Positions 44,910-55,278 of a stretch of DNA of 64,000 nt are shown here, piece by piece. Made by a program: the position numbers and the translations under genes. Numbering within the stretch: position 1 is the first letter of the stretch; each line of letters begins with the position of its first letter. The stretch is from Saccharothrix australiensis (GTDB taxonomy: Bacteria; Actinomycetota; Actinomycetes; Mycobacteriales; Pseudonocardiaceae), in contig NZ_RBXO01000001.1 in NCBI RefSeq assembly GCF_003634935.1, positions 4,923,501 through 4,987,500 of the forward strand. Reading direction: 5' to 3'. The notes beneath the pieces are model-generated. The model did not search any database, had not been told where the DNA came from, and saw nothing but the letters and a program-made list of their open reading frames with translations.

Positions 44910-47900
44910 CTAAAGCTCCACGGCGTCGGCGTAGACCAGCCGTTCGCCGCCTTCACGAGGTTTCTCGGCCTCCTCCACGACGAGCCGCAGGGGGCGGCTG
45001 CCGCGGGGCGCGGGCAGGGTGAGCGTGCCGCGCCAGAACGTCTGACCGCCCGACACCTCGCGCTCCAACACGACGGGCGCCGTGCCCGAGGACCAGCGGA
45101 CGTTGCCGCTCAGCGCGGGATCGGCGGTCTGCACGGTCGCCGTCACCACGGCCGCCGTGCCCGTCACGACCTCGGTGTAGCCGACACCGACCACGGTCAC
45201 GGCGATCCGGGTGGCGTCGGTGTCCACGACGGTGAGCGCCCGGTCCGGGTCGAGCTGCGCGAACTGCGCCTGCACCACGGTGGACAGCTCGACGCCGTGC
45301 AGCGACACCGGTTGGTACCGCGCCAGCGCGAGCCGGATGAACGGGCGGTACGGCGCGGGCTGGGGCGGGGTGAGCACGACGTCGCAGAACCACAGCCCCC
45401 GCTCGGCGTCGTACACCACGTCGTGCGGCGCGACCGACACGGTGGCGTCGGCGATCGTCTTGTCCTTCTCCCCCTCGGCGAGCCCCAGCCCCGATCTCGG
45501 GTGGGCGGCCAGCGGGAAGTCGGTCACCGCGGGCGGGCGGGTGACCGGGGTGGACCCCCACGCCGGGTCCTGCGCCCACCGCGTGGTGTACCGGGTGAGG
45601 TCGGCGGCCCGCGACCCGTCGTCCACGGTGAGCACACCGAGTTGCTCGCCGTCGCCGGACGAGTACCAGGGTCGGCGCAGGAACACGCGCAGACCGTTGC
45701 CCTGCCGCGTCCGGGTGATGCCGCGCTCGGAAGTCTCGGTGCGCCAACCGAAGGTGGGCACGACGTAGGCCACGTCCGGCGCGGTCGGGCGGGCCGACGA
45801 GGGCACGTCGACCGTCACGGCGGCGCCCGCGCTGGTGATCGGCGGCGGCACGTGGGCCACCTCGACCTCCGCCCCGGACGGGATGGCGTCGCCGACCCTG
45901 CTGATGGTGCCCGCCGCGTAGTCGACCGCGTAGTCGGCGCCACGCACGTAGGTGACGTCCTTGCCCCGCACGACGTCCGTGCCGGGCACGATGCCGTCCG
46001 CCACCTTCACGGGCTCGACGCCGGTCGGCCGCACCTTGGCGCGCTCCACGAAGTACTCGGCGAACCGGGTGGTGCCGATCGGGGTGTAGGTGACCTTGCG
46101 GTGCTTGGTGTCGTGGAACTCGTGCGTGCGGTCCACAGGCAGCAGGGTGTCGGTGGGGTCCGCCGATTCGGCGACGACCTGGAACGCGTGCGCGCTGCCC
46201 GGCCGGTTCACCGGCGCGGGCCGGTCGGGCAGGTCCACCCACTCGGTCCAGGTGGCCTCCAGGTCCACCTTGCCGGTGCTGGCCCGGTCGAACCGCAACT
46301 GGTCGATCACCCTGGCGTAGGTCTGCCCCGGCAGCCGGACGGCCACCGGCTTGGCGAAGACCGGCGGCGACACGGGCCGCTTGGTCGCGTGCACCAGGGT
46401 CAGCGTGCGGTACGGCGTGAGCAGCCACATCCGGCCCAGCACGGCGGAGTCCCGCTGGGACTCCAACGTGGTGCCGGGCGGCAGCGTGACCTCGCCGGAG
46501 CGCACGGCCCGCACGTGCCACGCCCACTGCCCGAGCAGCGCCAGGTCGGCGGCGTCGACGCGGCTGCGGTAGCGGACCTCGAACGTGCGCCCCTTCGGCA
46601 CCCGGACCGTCAACACCCGGAACAGCGCGTCGAAGTCCGGTCTCCCCTCGCCTTCGACCAGCCGCACCCGGAACGGCCGCGCGTCCGGCCACGCGCCGAG
46701 CAGGCCGAAGTCGAAGTCCACCGTGACGACCTCGTCCGCGCCCGTGCCCGGCAGCCCGGTGAAGGCCGCGCCGCGGCTGAGCACGTCCGGCAGGTAGGGC
46801 ACGGCGAGGCGGTCGGTGTCGAAGAACGGGATGCCGTACGAGTCGCCGTCCGGTGTGCCGCCCCGGTCGAACGAGCCGGTGTCCCGCTCCCGGATCAGGT
46901 CGTAGGCCGCCTTGTTCATCCCACCGGGCATCAGCGGGTTCGGCGCGACGTCGAACAGGCCGTGCTGCTCGGCCATCAGCTGGGAGATCCGGGTGGGCGC
47001 CAGGTGGCGCTGGCAGTCCGCGGCGGGCGGGGCGTCGACGTCGCTGCGCAGCACCATCCGCTCGGCGGACTCGCCTTCGGTGCGCGACTTGCGGAACAGC
47101 ACGGTCGGCGCGGCGACCGGCTCGAACCGGTAGTAGGTCACCGGTTCGCTCGCCCCGGTGTCCCCCGGCGGGTCGGCGACAGTCGGCCCGTTGCCCGCGA
47201 GGTCGGCGGTGCGCGCGCGGAACCGGTAGGTGCGCCCGAAGCGCAGTTTGGGCAGGGTGCCCGGCTTCGCCCGGAACGCCGTCCGGAGGTCGAAGTGCTC
47301 GCCCGGCGCCGTGCTGCCGCCGTCGACGACGACGCCGCTGTTGTCGATCGCCCGGCCCGGCCGGGGTGCGACCAGGCTGTAGCCGGTCCAGCGGACGAGC
47401 GACTCGTGCAGGTAGAACGTCCGGCTCGCGTCGTCGGACTGCGTGGTGTGCGCGGTGGTGACCACGCCCTCGTCCGAGGCGGCGACCTCGGTGCCGGCGA
47501 AGGTGTAGACCCCGTCGCGCAGGCACAGGCTGTGCCACTTCCCCGTGGTGTCGTCGCGGACGTCGATCCGCAGGCCGCGCGTGATGTCCTCGGCGAACAG
47601 GTGTTGGCCGCCCTGCAACGCCTGCGCCTGCACGACGCTGGCGAAGACCCGCCGCGCCCGGCCGGTGTCGTTGATCGACAACCCGCCGCTCTGGAGCGCG
47701 GGCGGCGGTTCGGCGTCCGGGCTGTCCGGCGCGGGACGGCGGTCGGGGTGCTCCCCGATCGTGGTGCGCGACATGGTCTCGGCGAAGGCCAGGAGCTTGA
47801 CCGCCGCCGCGTCGGTGTCCAGTTCGGTGACGTCGAAGTCGGCCGCGTCGAGCCGGAGCAGACCGTCGGCGACCAGCGCGTCGCGCGCGGCGGGCGTGAA

Positions 47901-48827
47901 CGTCGTGCCGGTGATCACGCATTCGGTCACGGTCACCACCGGCGGCAGCGTCCGGACTTGACCGGGATCGGCGCGGGGCGTCCACACCGGGGTCACGGAC
48001 ACGCCGACCGGGCCTGCCGGGACCGGGTCCGGCAGCGGGACGCGCAGGTCGTGCACGAGGCCCAGCAGGCGCAGCAGCGCGGGGTACTGCCCGAGCGCGC
48101 TGAGCACCAGGTGGAAGTCCGGGTCCGGCGCGGTGACCGGGCCGTCGCCCGCCGTGTCCCGCGGTCCGCCGGGGTTGTGCTCCGGCCTGCGGTCGTGGAA
48201 CTGCTCGGCCAGCAGGAAGTTCAGCTGCTGCGCCGACAGGTCGGCCGTCCTGGCCAGTTCCTCGGCGGTGCGGCCGTCGAGGACGTGCGTGGCGGCCAGC
48301 ACCTCCCGCAGCCGCGCGACGGCGGCCCGCTTGGCCTCCGGGGACAGCCAGGTGGTGTGCAGGAGGTAGGTCGGCTTCCCCTCCCCGTCCCGTCCGCGCG
48401 GCTCCGTGTAGTCGTCCAGCCTCGGGTGCTCGGCCGGGTTGTGCGCGGCGATCGCCGCGTACTGCCCGCGCACGAAGTGGTGCACGCCGCGCACCGGGTA
48501 GGACCGGACGTACGTGGTCTCCGGCGTGATGTCCGGGGCGCCCCGGTGGTCGGTCACCGGCGCGTTGTCGCGGAACAGCTTCCGCCACAGGTCGGCGCGC
48601 CGGTCGGGGCCCGCCGGGGTGGCGCGGACCGGCGCGGCCGTGCCGATCCGGACGTCGAACGCGATCGGCGTGTCCGGCCAGGCCAGCCAGTCCGGGAAGG
48701 TCGCGAGCCTGTCCGAGCCGACCAGGCGCGGCGTGAGGTAGGCGGACAGGAACAGGAACGGCCGGCCGTCGACGGCGCGGACACCGTTCGGCAGCGCGGT
48801 GCTCACCAGGGTCTGGGTCGCGGGCAT
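44910..48827 (-). CDS. Giant protein of unknown function, 1305 aa
   Basis: No family was recognised. The protein is beta-rich and rich in Arg, Asp and Thr. There is no signal peptide or membrane segment. Features include FPDWLAWPDTPIAFDVRIG near residue 50, a helical HRRPEHNPGG region, the central GRTYRFRARTADLAGNGP (a fibronectin-like strand pattern) and a C-terminal GNVRWSSGTAPVVLEREV with WRGTLTLPAPRGSRPLRL. It begins 15 bases after the stop of the Tat-type 1072-residue gene and shares its operon. It may travel with that partner through the Tat pathway, or act in the cytoplasm; neither is shown by sequence. Confidence 0.8.
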   Translation of the reverse strand: MPATQTLVSTALPNGVRAVDGRPFLFLSAYLTPRLVGSDRLATFPDWLAWPDTPIAFDVRIGTAAPVRATPAGPDRRADLWRKLFRDNAPVTDHRGAPDITPETTYVRSYPVRGVHHFVRGQYAAIAAHNPAEHPRLDDYTEPRGRDGEGKPTYLLHTTWLSPEAKRAAVARLREVLAATHVLDGRTAEELARTADLSAQQLNFLLAEQFHDRRPEHNPGGPRDTAGDGPVTAPDPDFHLVLSALGQYPALLRLLGLVHDLRVPLPDPVPAGPVGVSVTPVWTPRADPGQVRTLPPVVTVTECVITGTTFTPAARDALVADGLLRLDAADFDVTELDTDAAAVKLLAFAETMSRTTIGEHPDRRPAPDSPDAEPPPALQSGGLSINDTGRARRVFASVVQAQALQGGQHLFAEDITRGLRIDVRDDTTGKWHSLCLRDGVYTFAGTEVAASDEGVVTTAHTTQSDDASRTFYLHESLVRWTGYSLVAPRPGRAIDNSGVVVDGGSTAPGEHFDLRTAFRAKPGTLPKLRFGRTYRFRARTADLAGNGPTVADPPGDTGASEPVTYYRFEPVAAPTVLFRKSRTEGESAERMVLRSDVDAPPAADCQRHLAPTRISQLMAEQHGLFDVAPNPLMPGGMNKAAYDLIRERDTGSFDRGGTPDGDSYGIPFFDTDRLAVPYLPDVLSRGAAFTGLPGTGADEVVTVDFDFGLLGAWPDARPFRVRLVEGEGRPDFDALFRVLTVRVPKGRTFEVRYRSRVDAADLALLGQWAWHVRAVRSGEVTLPPGTTLESQRDSAVLGRMWLLTPYRTLTLVHATKRPVSPPVFAKPVAVRLPGQTYARVIDQLRFDRASTGKVDLEATWTEWVDLPDRPAPVNRPGSAHAFQVVAESADPTDTLLPVDRTHEFHDTKHRKVTYTPIGTTRFAEYFVERAKVRPTGVEPVKVADGIVPGTDVVRGKDVTYVRGADYAVDYAAGTISRVGDAIPSGAEVEVAHVPPPITSAGAAVTVDVPSSARPTAPDVAYVVPTFGWRTETSERGITRTRQGNGLRVFLRRPWYSSGDGEQLGVLTVDDGSRAADLTRYTTRWAQDPAWGSTPVTRPPAVTDFPLAAHPRSGLGLAEGEKDKTIADATVSVAPHDVVYDAERGLWFCDVVLTPPQPAPYRPFIRLALARYQPVSLHGVELSTVVQAQFAQLDPDRALTVVDTDATRIAVTVVGVGYTEVVTGTAAVVTATVQTADPALSGNVRWSSGTAPVVLEREVSGGQTFWRGTLTLPAPRGSRPLRLVVEEAEKPREGGERLVYADAVEL

Positions 48828-48842
48828 GGGTCGTCCTCCCCG

Positions 48843-51800
48843 TCAGGCCGCGAAGGCGTCGCAGTAGGTGTGCCAGTCGTCGCGGCCCATCAGGTCCCCG
48901 AACTTCGGCGGCGCGGCGGCGGCCCGGCCGTCGGTCAACGCGGTGGACGGCCCGGCGAAGCTCTTGTGCACCCGCAGCGTCACCGACTTGTGGAAGAACA
49001 GGATGTCGATCTCGACGGTCAGCGAAGCCTCGCCCTCCACCCGGTTGCCCTCGCTGGTGTAGCTCAGGCCGAGGTAGAACTCGGCGGAGATGGTGATCAG
49101 CCCCAGCACCGACAGCTGCCCGTTGGCCCGCAGGTAACCGGTCAGCGTGACCAGTTCGCGGCCGTCGGTCAGTTCGAGCTTGAAGTAGATGCCCGCCAGC
49201 ACGGAGACACCGCCGCTGGCGACGCCGAGGTTGAACGCCACCGAGCCGCCGAACTCGATCGCCGCCTCCAGCATCTCGAACCCGTCGGCGCCCACCGCGA
49301 GCGCGAAGAACCCGCCGCCGCCGAACAGCGACACGGTGAGCGTGAACGGCTGTTCCCGGCTGCAGAAGGCGAATCGGGCGCGCGCCGGGCCGCCGTCGAA
49401 CGGCAGGTGCAGCGCGGCGCTGAAGGCCAGGTGCTGGAGCGTGAACACGCCGATCGCGACGTCGGGGATCGCCAGCGTCCAGCCGGCCGAGATGCCGACG
49501 GGCTGGACGTCGATGGCGGGCCCGCGCCCGGAGCTGACCAGGAAGCGCTGCAACGTGTTGACGAAGTCGAGCGGCCCCTTGAAGGCCACGCCCGCCAGCT
49601 CGACGTGGATGTTCGGCTTGGCGTTGTCCCTGGCCTCGAACGCGAACCGGCGGAACGTGAGCTTGACGAACGACAGCACGGGGTCGTCGCCCTTGACCAG
49701 TTCGAGCGCGAAGTCGCGCAGGTCGCCGGTCATCACGTAGGTCGTGGCGCCGTCGCCGAGGGCGGTCCTGGTCTCGCCGTGCAGGGTGAGGCTCGCCGTG
49801 CGGCCGTCGTCGGTCTTCGGCCAGAACACGCCCGCGGTGAGCCCGGACGGCAGCCGCGGCGTCCAGTCCACGGTGGTGCTCACGGCCTCCGGCGGCTTCG
49901 TCACGTCGCCGCCGGGGTGCACCCTGGTGGTGACGATCCGCGGGCCGCTGTCCAGGTCGAGCCGGATCGGCTTGGTCGGGTCGACCGGATCCACGCCGCC
50001 GATGAGGTCGCCGATGCTGATCCCGCCGAGCAGCTTCGCGCCTTCGGCGAAGAACTTCTTGGGGTCGAACCGGCCGTTGCGGACGATGTCGGTGACCACC
50101 TCGGCGGGCCCGGACAGCGGGCCGAGCGCGCGGGACAGGCCGCCGATCACGAGGTCCGGGCTCGCCACGCCGCCCACGTTGGCGACGACCGAGCCGAACT
50201 GCGCCGCCACCTCGCCGCCGGTCGGCAGCGTCGCGCCCGGTGTCGCGAGCTTGAGGACCAGCTCGCCGACCTGCGCCACGGTCCGCTGGACCCGCGCGAA
50301 CGCCTCGCCCTTCACCCGCTCGAACGAGCCGGCGACGTAGTCCGGATCGTACCCGATGGCCGCCGTGACCTCCTTGCCCACCAACGTCTCCACCGACGGC
50401 AGCCGGACCTCGGCGGCGAGCATCCGCGGCACGAAGTTCGGTTCCGCCAGCCACCGCCACGGTCCCGCCGGGTCGCCCGCGGCGCTGCTCAGGTACATCG
50501 CGGCCGTGGGCAGCACGGTGGAGCCCTCCGCCGGCGCGGTCCGGGCCGCGGGGTTGCCGCCCGCCGGCGGCGCGAAGGCGACCTCCTGACCGCCGAGCGC
50601 GTGGGTCCGCCGCGCGCCCAGGTCGCCCGGCCCGTAGCGGTCGGCGCCGAACACCGCCCGCAGCTCGGCCAGCGCGTCGCCCGCGTAGGCGTCCTCCACG
50701 TGCACGAACGCCAGGAACGCGGTGAACTCGACGCGGTTGCCCGCCCAGTCCGTGGCGGCCATCGGGAACGGGATGTCCCGGCGGTCCGCGATCGGGTCCG
50801 CCGAGCCCTCCGGCAGGTACTGCACCCAGAACGTGCGCGCCTCCGACGTCGGCGGCTCCCCCGGCTTGCGCGCCGGGATCTTCTCCGGGACGGGCGCGAG
50901 GTTCGGCGTGGCGGCGAGCAGGATCCGCACCGACGTGAAGGGGAACGCGTTCTCCGAGTACTCCTTCACCGGCTGCTGCACCCGGACGTAGGCGCGCTGG
51001 ATGAGGTGCGCGGCGCCGTCCGGCATGATCTGGCGCTCGGTCTCGGTCACCAGCACCGCGCGATGCCCGTACGGGAACAGGAAACCGCGTTCCTCGACGC
51101 GCACGTAGTTGTCCCGGCCGAGGGAGGAGCGGTGCCGCCACTGGGCGATGGGCAGGTCGCCGCCCCACTCGCCGGCCAGCTCCACCGACGAGCCCTGGGC
51201 GCTGAGCAGCAGCAGTTCGGCCTTGACCGGCTCGACCGCGTTGCTCTGCGACACCAGCCGCTTCGGCACGTCCCGGTTGCCGCCGTACCCGATGAGGCTC
51301 TTGAACTTCGTGTCCGCCGGCACGTCGTCGGCCGCCACCGCGCGCACCGGGTTCGGCCCCCGGAACGGGTCCGGCCTGCCCCGCTCGTCCCGGGCGGCGA
51401 GCCGCGTGTGCCACAGCTCGGTCCGGCCGCCGGCGTCGACCGGGTGCCGCACGTGGGCCCACGACGCGACCTGCTCCGGCGTCAGGTGCAGCCAGTCCAC
51501 CAGCCGCAGGTCGGTCTGGAGCCCGGTCGGCGCCTGCTGGGCGCCCTCGGCGAGCACCGGGACGACCCGCATCACCCAGCCCGACCAGTCGAGCAGCCCG
51601 TCCTCGGTGTAGGGCAGCGCCTTGACCGTCGGCGGGACGAGGAACGCGATCCGACTCGGCTCCACCGCTTTGGTCAGGACCTCACCCGGCGCGGGCAGCG
51701 CCTCCGGCGGCGGCGGGCTGCCGCCCTGGGTGGAGACGAACGTCGTCTCCTCCATGAGGTGCTGCGAGTCGAACCGCACGACGACCAGGGACTGCCGCGT

Positions 51801-52061
51801 GCCGTCCACCGCCACCAGCGTCGGCGGGTCGGAGGCGTGGGATACCTGGAGGTTGTAGAAGTCGTAGTGCAGCTTCAGCATGTCCTCGCGCCGCAGCAGG
51901 TCCAGCCGCAGCGTCGGCTCAGCCTCTTGGACGAACGACGCCAGGACCGACGACCCGCGCGGCAGACCGGCCAGCAGCAGACCACCGCCACCGACCACGA
52001 GGACGGTCCGGCGGGACACCGCCCCGCCCCCACCTCCGCGCCCGGCTTCCGAAGACGGCAT
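48843..52061 (-). CDS. Tat-exported giant protein of unknown function, 1072 aa
   Basis: The start is ATG 52061 with GGGGGAG five bases upstream; a longer frame to 52424 lacks support. Residues 15-40 form a twin-arginine signal (SRRTVLVVGGGGLLLAGLP). The mature part is beta-rich, with a helical section around residues 590-680 (FERVKGEAFARVQRTVAQVG). The C-terminal 300 residues are strand-dense and glycine-rich (LFGGGGFFALAVGADGFEM, GSVAFNLGVASGGVSVLAGI), ending in WHTYCDAFAA. I cannot name the family. It is the first gene of the four-gene operon, so a folded, exported structural or enzymatic particle is a reasonable guess only. Confidence 0.85.
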   Translation of the reverse strand: MPSSEAGRGGGGGAVSRRTVLVVGGGGLLLAGLPRGSSVLASFVQEAEPTLRLDLLRREDMLKLHYDFYNLQVSHASDPPTLVAVDGTRQSLVVVRFDSQHLMEETTFVSTQGGSPPPPEALPAPGEVLTKAVEPSRIAFLVPPTVKALPYTEDGLLDWSGWVMRVVPVLAEGAQQAPTGLQTDLRLVDWLHLTPEQVASWAHVRHPVDAGGRTELWHTRLAARDERGRPDPFRGPNPVRAVAADDVPADTKFKSLIGYGGNRDVPKRLVSQSNAVEPVKAELLLLSAQGSSVELAGEWGGDLPIAQWRHRSSLGRDNYVRVEERGFLFPYGHRAVLVTETERQIMPDGAAHLIQRAYVRVQQPVKEYSENAFPFTSVRILLAATPNLAPVPEKIPARKPGEPPTSEARTFWVQYLPEGSADPIADRRDIPFPMAATDWAGNRVEFTAFLAFVHVEDAYAGDALAELRAVFGADRYGPGDLGARRTHALGGQEVAFAPPAGGNPAARTAPAEGSTVLPTAAMYLSSAAGDPAGPWRWLAEPNFVPRMLAAEVRLPSVETLVGKEVTAAIGYDPDYVAGSFERVKGEAFARVQRTVAQVGELVLKLATPGATLPTGGEVAAQFGSVVANVGGVASPDLVIGGLSRALGPLSGPAEVVTDIVRNGRFDPKKFFAEGAKLLGGISIGDLIGGVDPVDPTKPIRLDLDSGPRIVTTRVHPGGDVTKPPEAVSTTVDWTPRLPSGLTAGVFWPKTDDGRTASLTLHGETRTALGDGATTYVMTGDLRDFALELVKGDDPVLSFVKLTFRRFAFEARDNAKPNIHVELAGVAFKGPLDFVNTLQRFLVSSGRGPAIDVQPVGISAGWTLAIPDVAIGVFTLQHLAFSAALHLPFDGGPARARFAFCSREQPFTLTVSLFGGGGFFALAVGADGFEMLEAAIEFGGSVAFNLGVASGGVSVLAGIYFKLELTDGRELVTLTGYLRANGQLSVLGLITISAEFYLGLSYTSEGNRVEGEASLTVEIDILFFHKSVTLRVHKSFAGPSTALTDGRAAAAPPKFGDLMGRDDWHTYCDAFAA

Positions 52062-52323
52062 GGCACTCCCCCATCTCGCCCATGCGCTGCCTCGCCGCGG
52101 AACTCGGTGGGCCATCGGTACGTCTGCTCGGGAGGCGTGCCCCGTTCCCCTTGACTTGTGGTGAAGCCCTCGCCTCGCGCTCGCCGACCCCCCGGCCCGA
52201 CACCGTGCACCCCCGGGCAACCCCAGCGCCCCCCCACACCGACGATCCGCCGGTGCGCTGTGCTTGCGGGAACGTACCGCCATGACCGGCGTCACGGCTA
52301 CGGTCTTTTCGCCGACGCGAACC

Positions 52324-52365
52324 TTATTCACCCGATCGTGCGACTTGCCGGCCGAGGGTGAATAA
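52324..52365. promoter_or_regulatory. Perfect inverted repeat upstream of the giant-protein operon
   Basis: TTATTCACCC (52324-52333) and GGGTGAATAA (52356-52365) are perfect 10-base arms separated by 22 bases, about 260 bases upstream of ATG 52061. The AT-rich arms stand out in GC-rich surroundings. A regulator site for the operon or for the small frame at 52422 is possible; a relic of an IS end is an alternative. Confidence 0.45.
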
Positions 52366-52421
52366 CGGCGCCGCGCGGGTACGCGGAGCGTCCAGGCGCC
52401 GAAGAGTCGCGGAGGAGCCAC

Positions 52422-52554
52422 CATGCATCACCCAGTTCCCACCCTGGAGGGAGGTGTACCGGCTGGACAAGCTGGTGGGGCTGGTCCTCCCGATGAACCG
52501 GACACCGTCGTGGCCCGACTGACCGCCTTCCCCGCCCAGCGCGGCGGGGTGTAG
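52422..52554 (+). pseudogene. Very short frame with strong ribosome site
   Basis: ATG 52422 has GGAGGAG five bases upstream. In its own frame it gives a 43-residue, low-complexity peptide, but one base shift after eight codons gives REVYRLDKLVGLVLPMNRTP, which looks coding, ending PSWPD at a TGA. It could be a frameshifted small gene or the start of a deleted one. No family recognised. Confidence 0.3.
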
Positions 52555-52599
52555 CGGCAATCCCGCACACCATCACCGCCTCGGGCCGATCCGGCGCAG

Positions 52600-52808
52600 G
52601 GACCGACGTCGCCTGCGCCACCCGTCCACCATGCCTTCCAGCAGTACAGCGCAGAAACAACGTCCGGCCACGCCGGCGTTGGATCACCTGCTCTGGCTCT
52701 GTCCATCGTCCGCGCGGCGATCGCGTCCACCGCCGGGTGGACCCGCGCGGGAATCACGATGTCCCGGACAGCGTCGACGATCGCCTGCCGCAGGTGCGGT
52801 TTGGCCAT
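52600..52808 (-). pseudogene. Possible gene remnant on minus strand
   Basis: From ATG 52808 the frame reads MAKPHLRQAIVDAVRDIVIP, ARVHPAVDAIAARTMDRA and VVSALYCWKAWWTGG, with believable amino-acid composition, then degenerates. No family recognised and no ribosome site seen. The rest of 52062-52988 contains nothing else I can support apart from the inverted repeat and the short frame described separately. Confidence 0.3.
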
Positions 52809-52988
52809 GTGGGTGGCTTCCCGCGCATCCGGGGCGGCAGGGGTACAACGGTGGACGGAGCACCCGAGGGCCGCATCCGCTGGTCCTCGTCGCGCGAGCC
52901 GCTGCGTTGGTCGGTCATCCGCGATGGCAGGCCGGGGGGACAAGCAACTCCTGACCGTGCCGGGGCGCGGTGAGAGGACGGCCTGCCG

Positions 52989-53915
52989 ATGCGCGTGCCG
53001 ACTTCCACACCCGCCCGGACGCCGTGGCCGCGGGAAGCGTTGCCGCAGAGCCTGCACACCGCAGTGCGCCGGTTGCGCGACCACCTCGCCGGGCGGGTCG
53101 ACCCGTGCGGCGCGATCCACGAGCCGTGCCTGAGCCGGGTCCTGGAATCGGCCCTGGTCTGGCCTTTGTTCACCGGCACGACCGGCTACGACGACGCACG
53201 ACTCCGCCTGCACCACTACCTCCGGCAGCGGCGAACCTCGCCGGACCCATTCGACGCCGTCCTGGCCGTAGTCGCACTCGACCCCGGCGGCACCGACAGG
53301 CGGACGCTCGACCGACTCGTCCAGGACGCCCCGACTTCACCGCACACCGCAAACAGGCGCTGCCGGCCGCCATCGAGACGATGCTCGACCTCCCCCATCC
53401 CGAGCACGGCAACCGCCCCCTGCCCCCGGCGGCGTTCTCCCCGCAAGGACTGCACCCCTGGCAGGCACGAGTCCAAACGACCGCCGCCACAACCATCCTC
53501 GCCCACCCACCCCGCGCTCACAGCGACGACCGACGACAGCACCGGGACCGCGCAACCCCGGTCGACCGGCAGGACGTCGCCCTGCTGCCGTCCACGCAAC
53601 ACCCGGGGCACATCTGAGAAGGCGACCTGCTGATCCACCTTCGGTGCTGCACGCCCTACACCTGCCGGGCGGCCACGACCGGGTAGTCGACCAGGGCCTG
53701 CGCGCGGCACTGCGCCACCAGCACGGCGACGGCGGACTGTCCTTCATCACCGACATCGACACCTGGTCCACCACCACCGGCCTCGCCCTTGCCGCGACAC
53801 ACGCACCAGCAAGCACGACACGCAACAGCCGAAACGCAGCTTCGGGCCGTGTAACCGACTTTCGCGCCTCACGCCCTCCGCAACCAACCCCGAACCGACA
53901 ACCCGGCTCGCCATG
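52989..53915 (+). pseudogene. Decayed gene with terpenoid-cyclase-like features
   Basis: From ATG 52989: PREALPQSLHTAVRRLRDHL, PCLSRVLESALVWPLF, YDDARLRLHHYLRQRR, DPFDAVLAVVALDPGG. A frame change at about 53330 gives PDFTAHRKQALPAAIETML and SPQGLHPWQARVQTTAATTI. A further frame at 53640-53830 reads RVVDQGLRAALRHQHGDGGL and SFITDIDTWSTTTGLALAA. Helical repeats with QxxDG-like and DTW segments are reminiscent of alpha/alpha-toroid terpene cyclases, but I could not name the subfamily. At least two frameshifts make it non-functional. Confidence 0.5.
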
Positions 53916-53995
53916 ACCACAACCTTCACCCGATACGGTGAGTGACACTCGACTACCATCAGTCGCGGATCAACACTGAGCGAGGCGGTTGAATC

Positions 53996-55278
53996 ATGAC
54001 TGTGGCACCCCGTATCGACGTCTCCACCACTCTCCGCGAGAGCGGGGCGGAACCCACCTCCGCCGAACTCGCCGAGCTGGCGGCGTCCTGTTCACCGTCC
54101 CGCTCCGCTCGGGCGGAGGCCGTGCGCCCGACGCGACCTGGCCGCTGGACGGTGGCCGGGCCACCGGCACGGCGGCCGTCTACTACGCCGAGGGCCGCGC
54201 CGACCTGCGGAAGCCGTTCCTGTTCGCGGACGGCTTCAACTACGGCCCCAGCGACCTACCCGCCCTCTTCGACTTCTTCAACGCCCCGGACGAGGAAGGC
54301 CGGCCGGGTCTGTTCGACCAGCTGCGCTCCCGCGGCTTCGACGTCGTGCTGATCGGCTTCGACGAGCGGCACACCCACATCCAGCACAACGCGGACGTCG
54401 CCATCGCCGCGATCCACCGCGCCATCGCCGAACGCCTCGGTTCCGAACCGCTGACCGTCGGCGGCGCCAGCATGGGCGGCATCGTCACCCGCTACGCGCT
54501 GGCCAAGATGGAGCGCGACGGCACCGACCACCAGACCGCCACCTACCTGTCCTGGGACTCCCCGCACAACGGCGCCTGGATCCCCCTGATCCTCCAGCAA
54601 CTGGCCTACTTCTTCGAGGCGCTCTCGCCCGCCGAGCCGTCCCAGGCCGCGCTGATCCGCAGCCCCGCCGCCCAGCAACTGCTCTGGACCTGGGTGCCGG
54701 ACGCCAAGTACTCCGGCGGGGTCGCCACCGCCAGCGAACTGCGCAAGGACTTCGTCCACGAACTCGCCGACCTCGGCGACTTCCCGCGACGCCCGCGACT
54801 GCTCGGCGTGGCCAACGGCCGCGGCGACGGCATCGGCCGCCCGCTGCCCGCGGGACAGATCGCGTTCGACTGGCAGGCACTGATCGCCAGCGCCACCGCC
54901 CGCTTCCAGCCCGACCGGGGCACCGAGCAGCGGATCGGCGGCATGCACGCCGGTCTGGAGATGCGCCGCTCCACCACCACCGAAGTCCCCGCCATGGACG
55001 GCGCGCCCGGCGGCACCCTGGACTCCTTCGGCATGGTCGCCGACGCGCTCAAGGTCGAGATCAGCGAGGAGAACCGCAGCGGCACCTTCGTTCCCGCGGT
55101 CAGCGCGGCCGCCCTCATCTTCGACCCGATCGCCTGGAACGTCGAGCCGGACCTCAACCTCCTCGACCAGACCCCGGACCGCTTCCACCTCCACGACGTC
55201 GCGTTCAGCCCCGAGAACCTCCCGCACGGTGCGGTCTCGGGCACCCTCGTCGGCTGGGTCCTCGACCGCCTCACCTGA
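53996..55278 (+). pseudogene. Alpha/beta-hydrolase (lipase/esterase-like), one frameshift
   Basis: The N-terminus TVAPRIDVSTTLRESGAEPT and SAELAELA is in the frame of ATG 53996; at about 54085 the frame changes (one base missing) and continues GVLFTVPLRSGGGRAPDATW. The body has KPFLFADGFNYGPSD, FDVVLIGFDERH, the nucleophile elbow VGGASMGG, YLSWDSPHNGAW and a late RFHLHDVAF His region, as in lipases and PGAP1-like hydrolases. The full protein would be about 427 residues and lacks a signal peptide. If the missing base is a sequencing error the gene is intact. The short gap 53916-53995 holds nothing notable. Confidence 0.75.

Noticed and set aside
44953-51462. A 2169-codon minus-strand frame across both giant genes
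   Set aside because: It is in a different frame from both genes, is Arg/Pro/Gly-rich and crosses their boundary; shadow frame.
42705-52154. A 3149-codon open frame on the plus strand
   Set aside because: It lies antisense to four well-supported minus-strand genes, has extreme Arg/Gly/Val/Ala composition and no domain; it is a GC-bias shadow.
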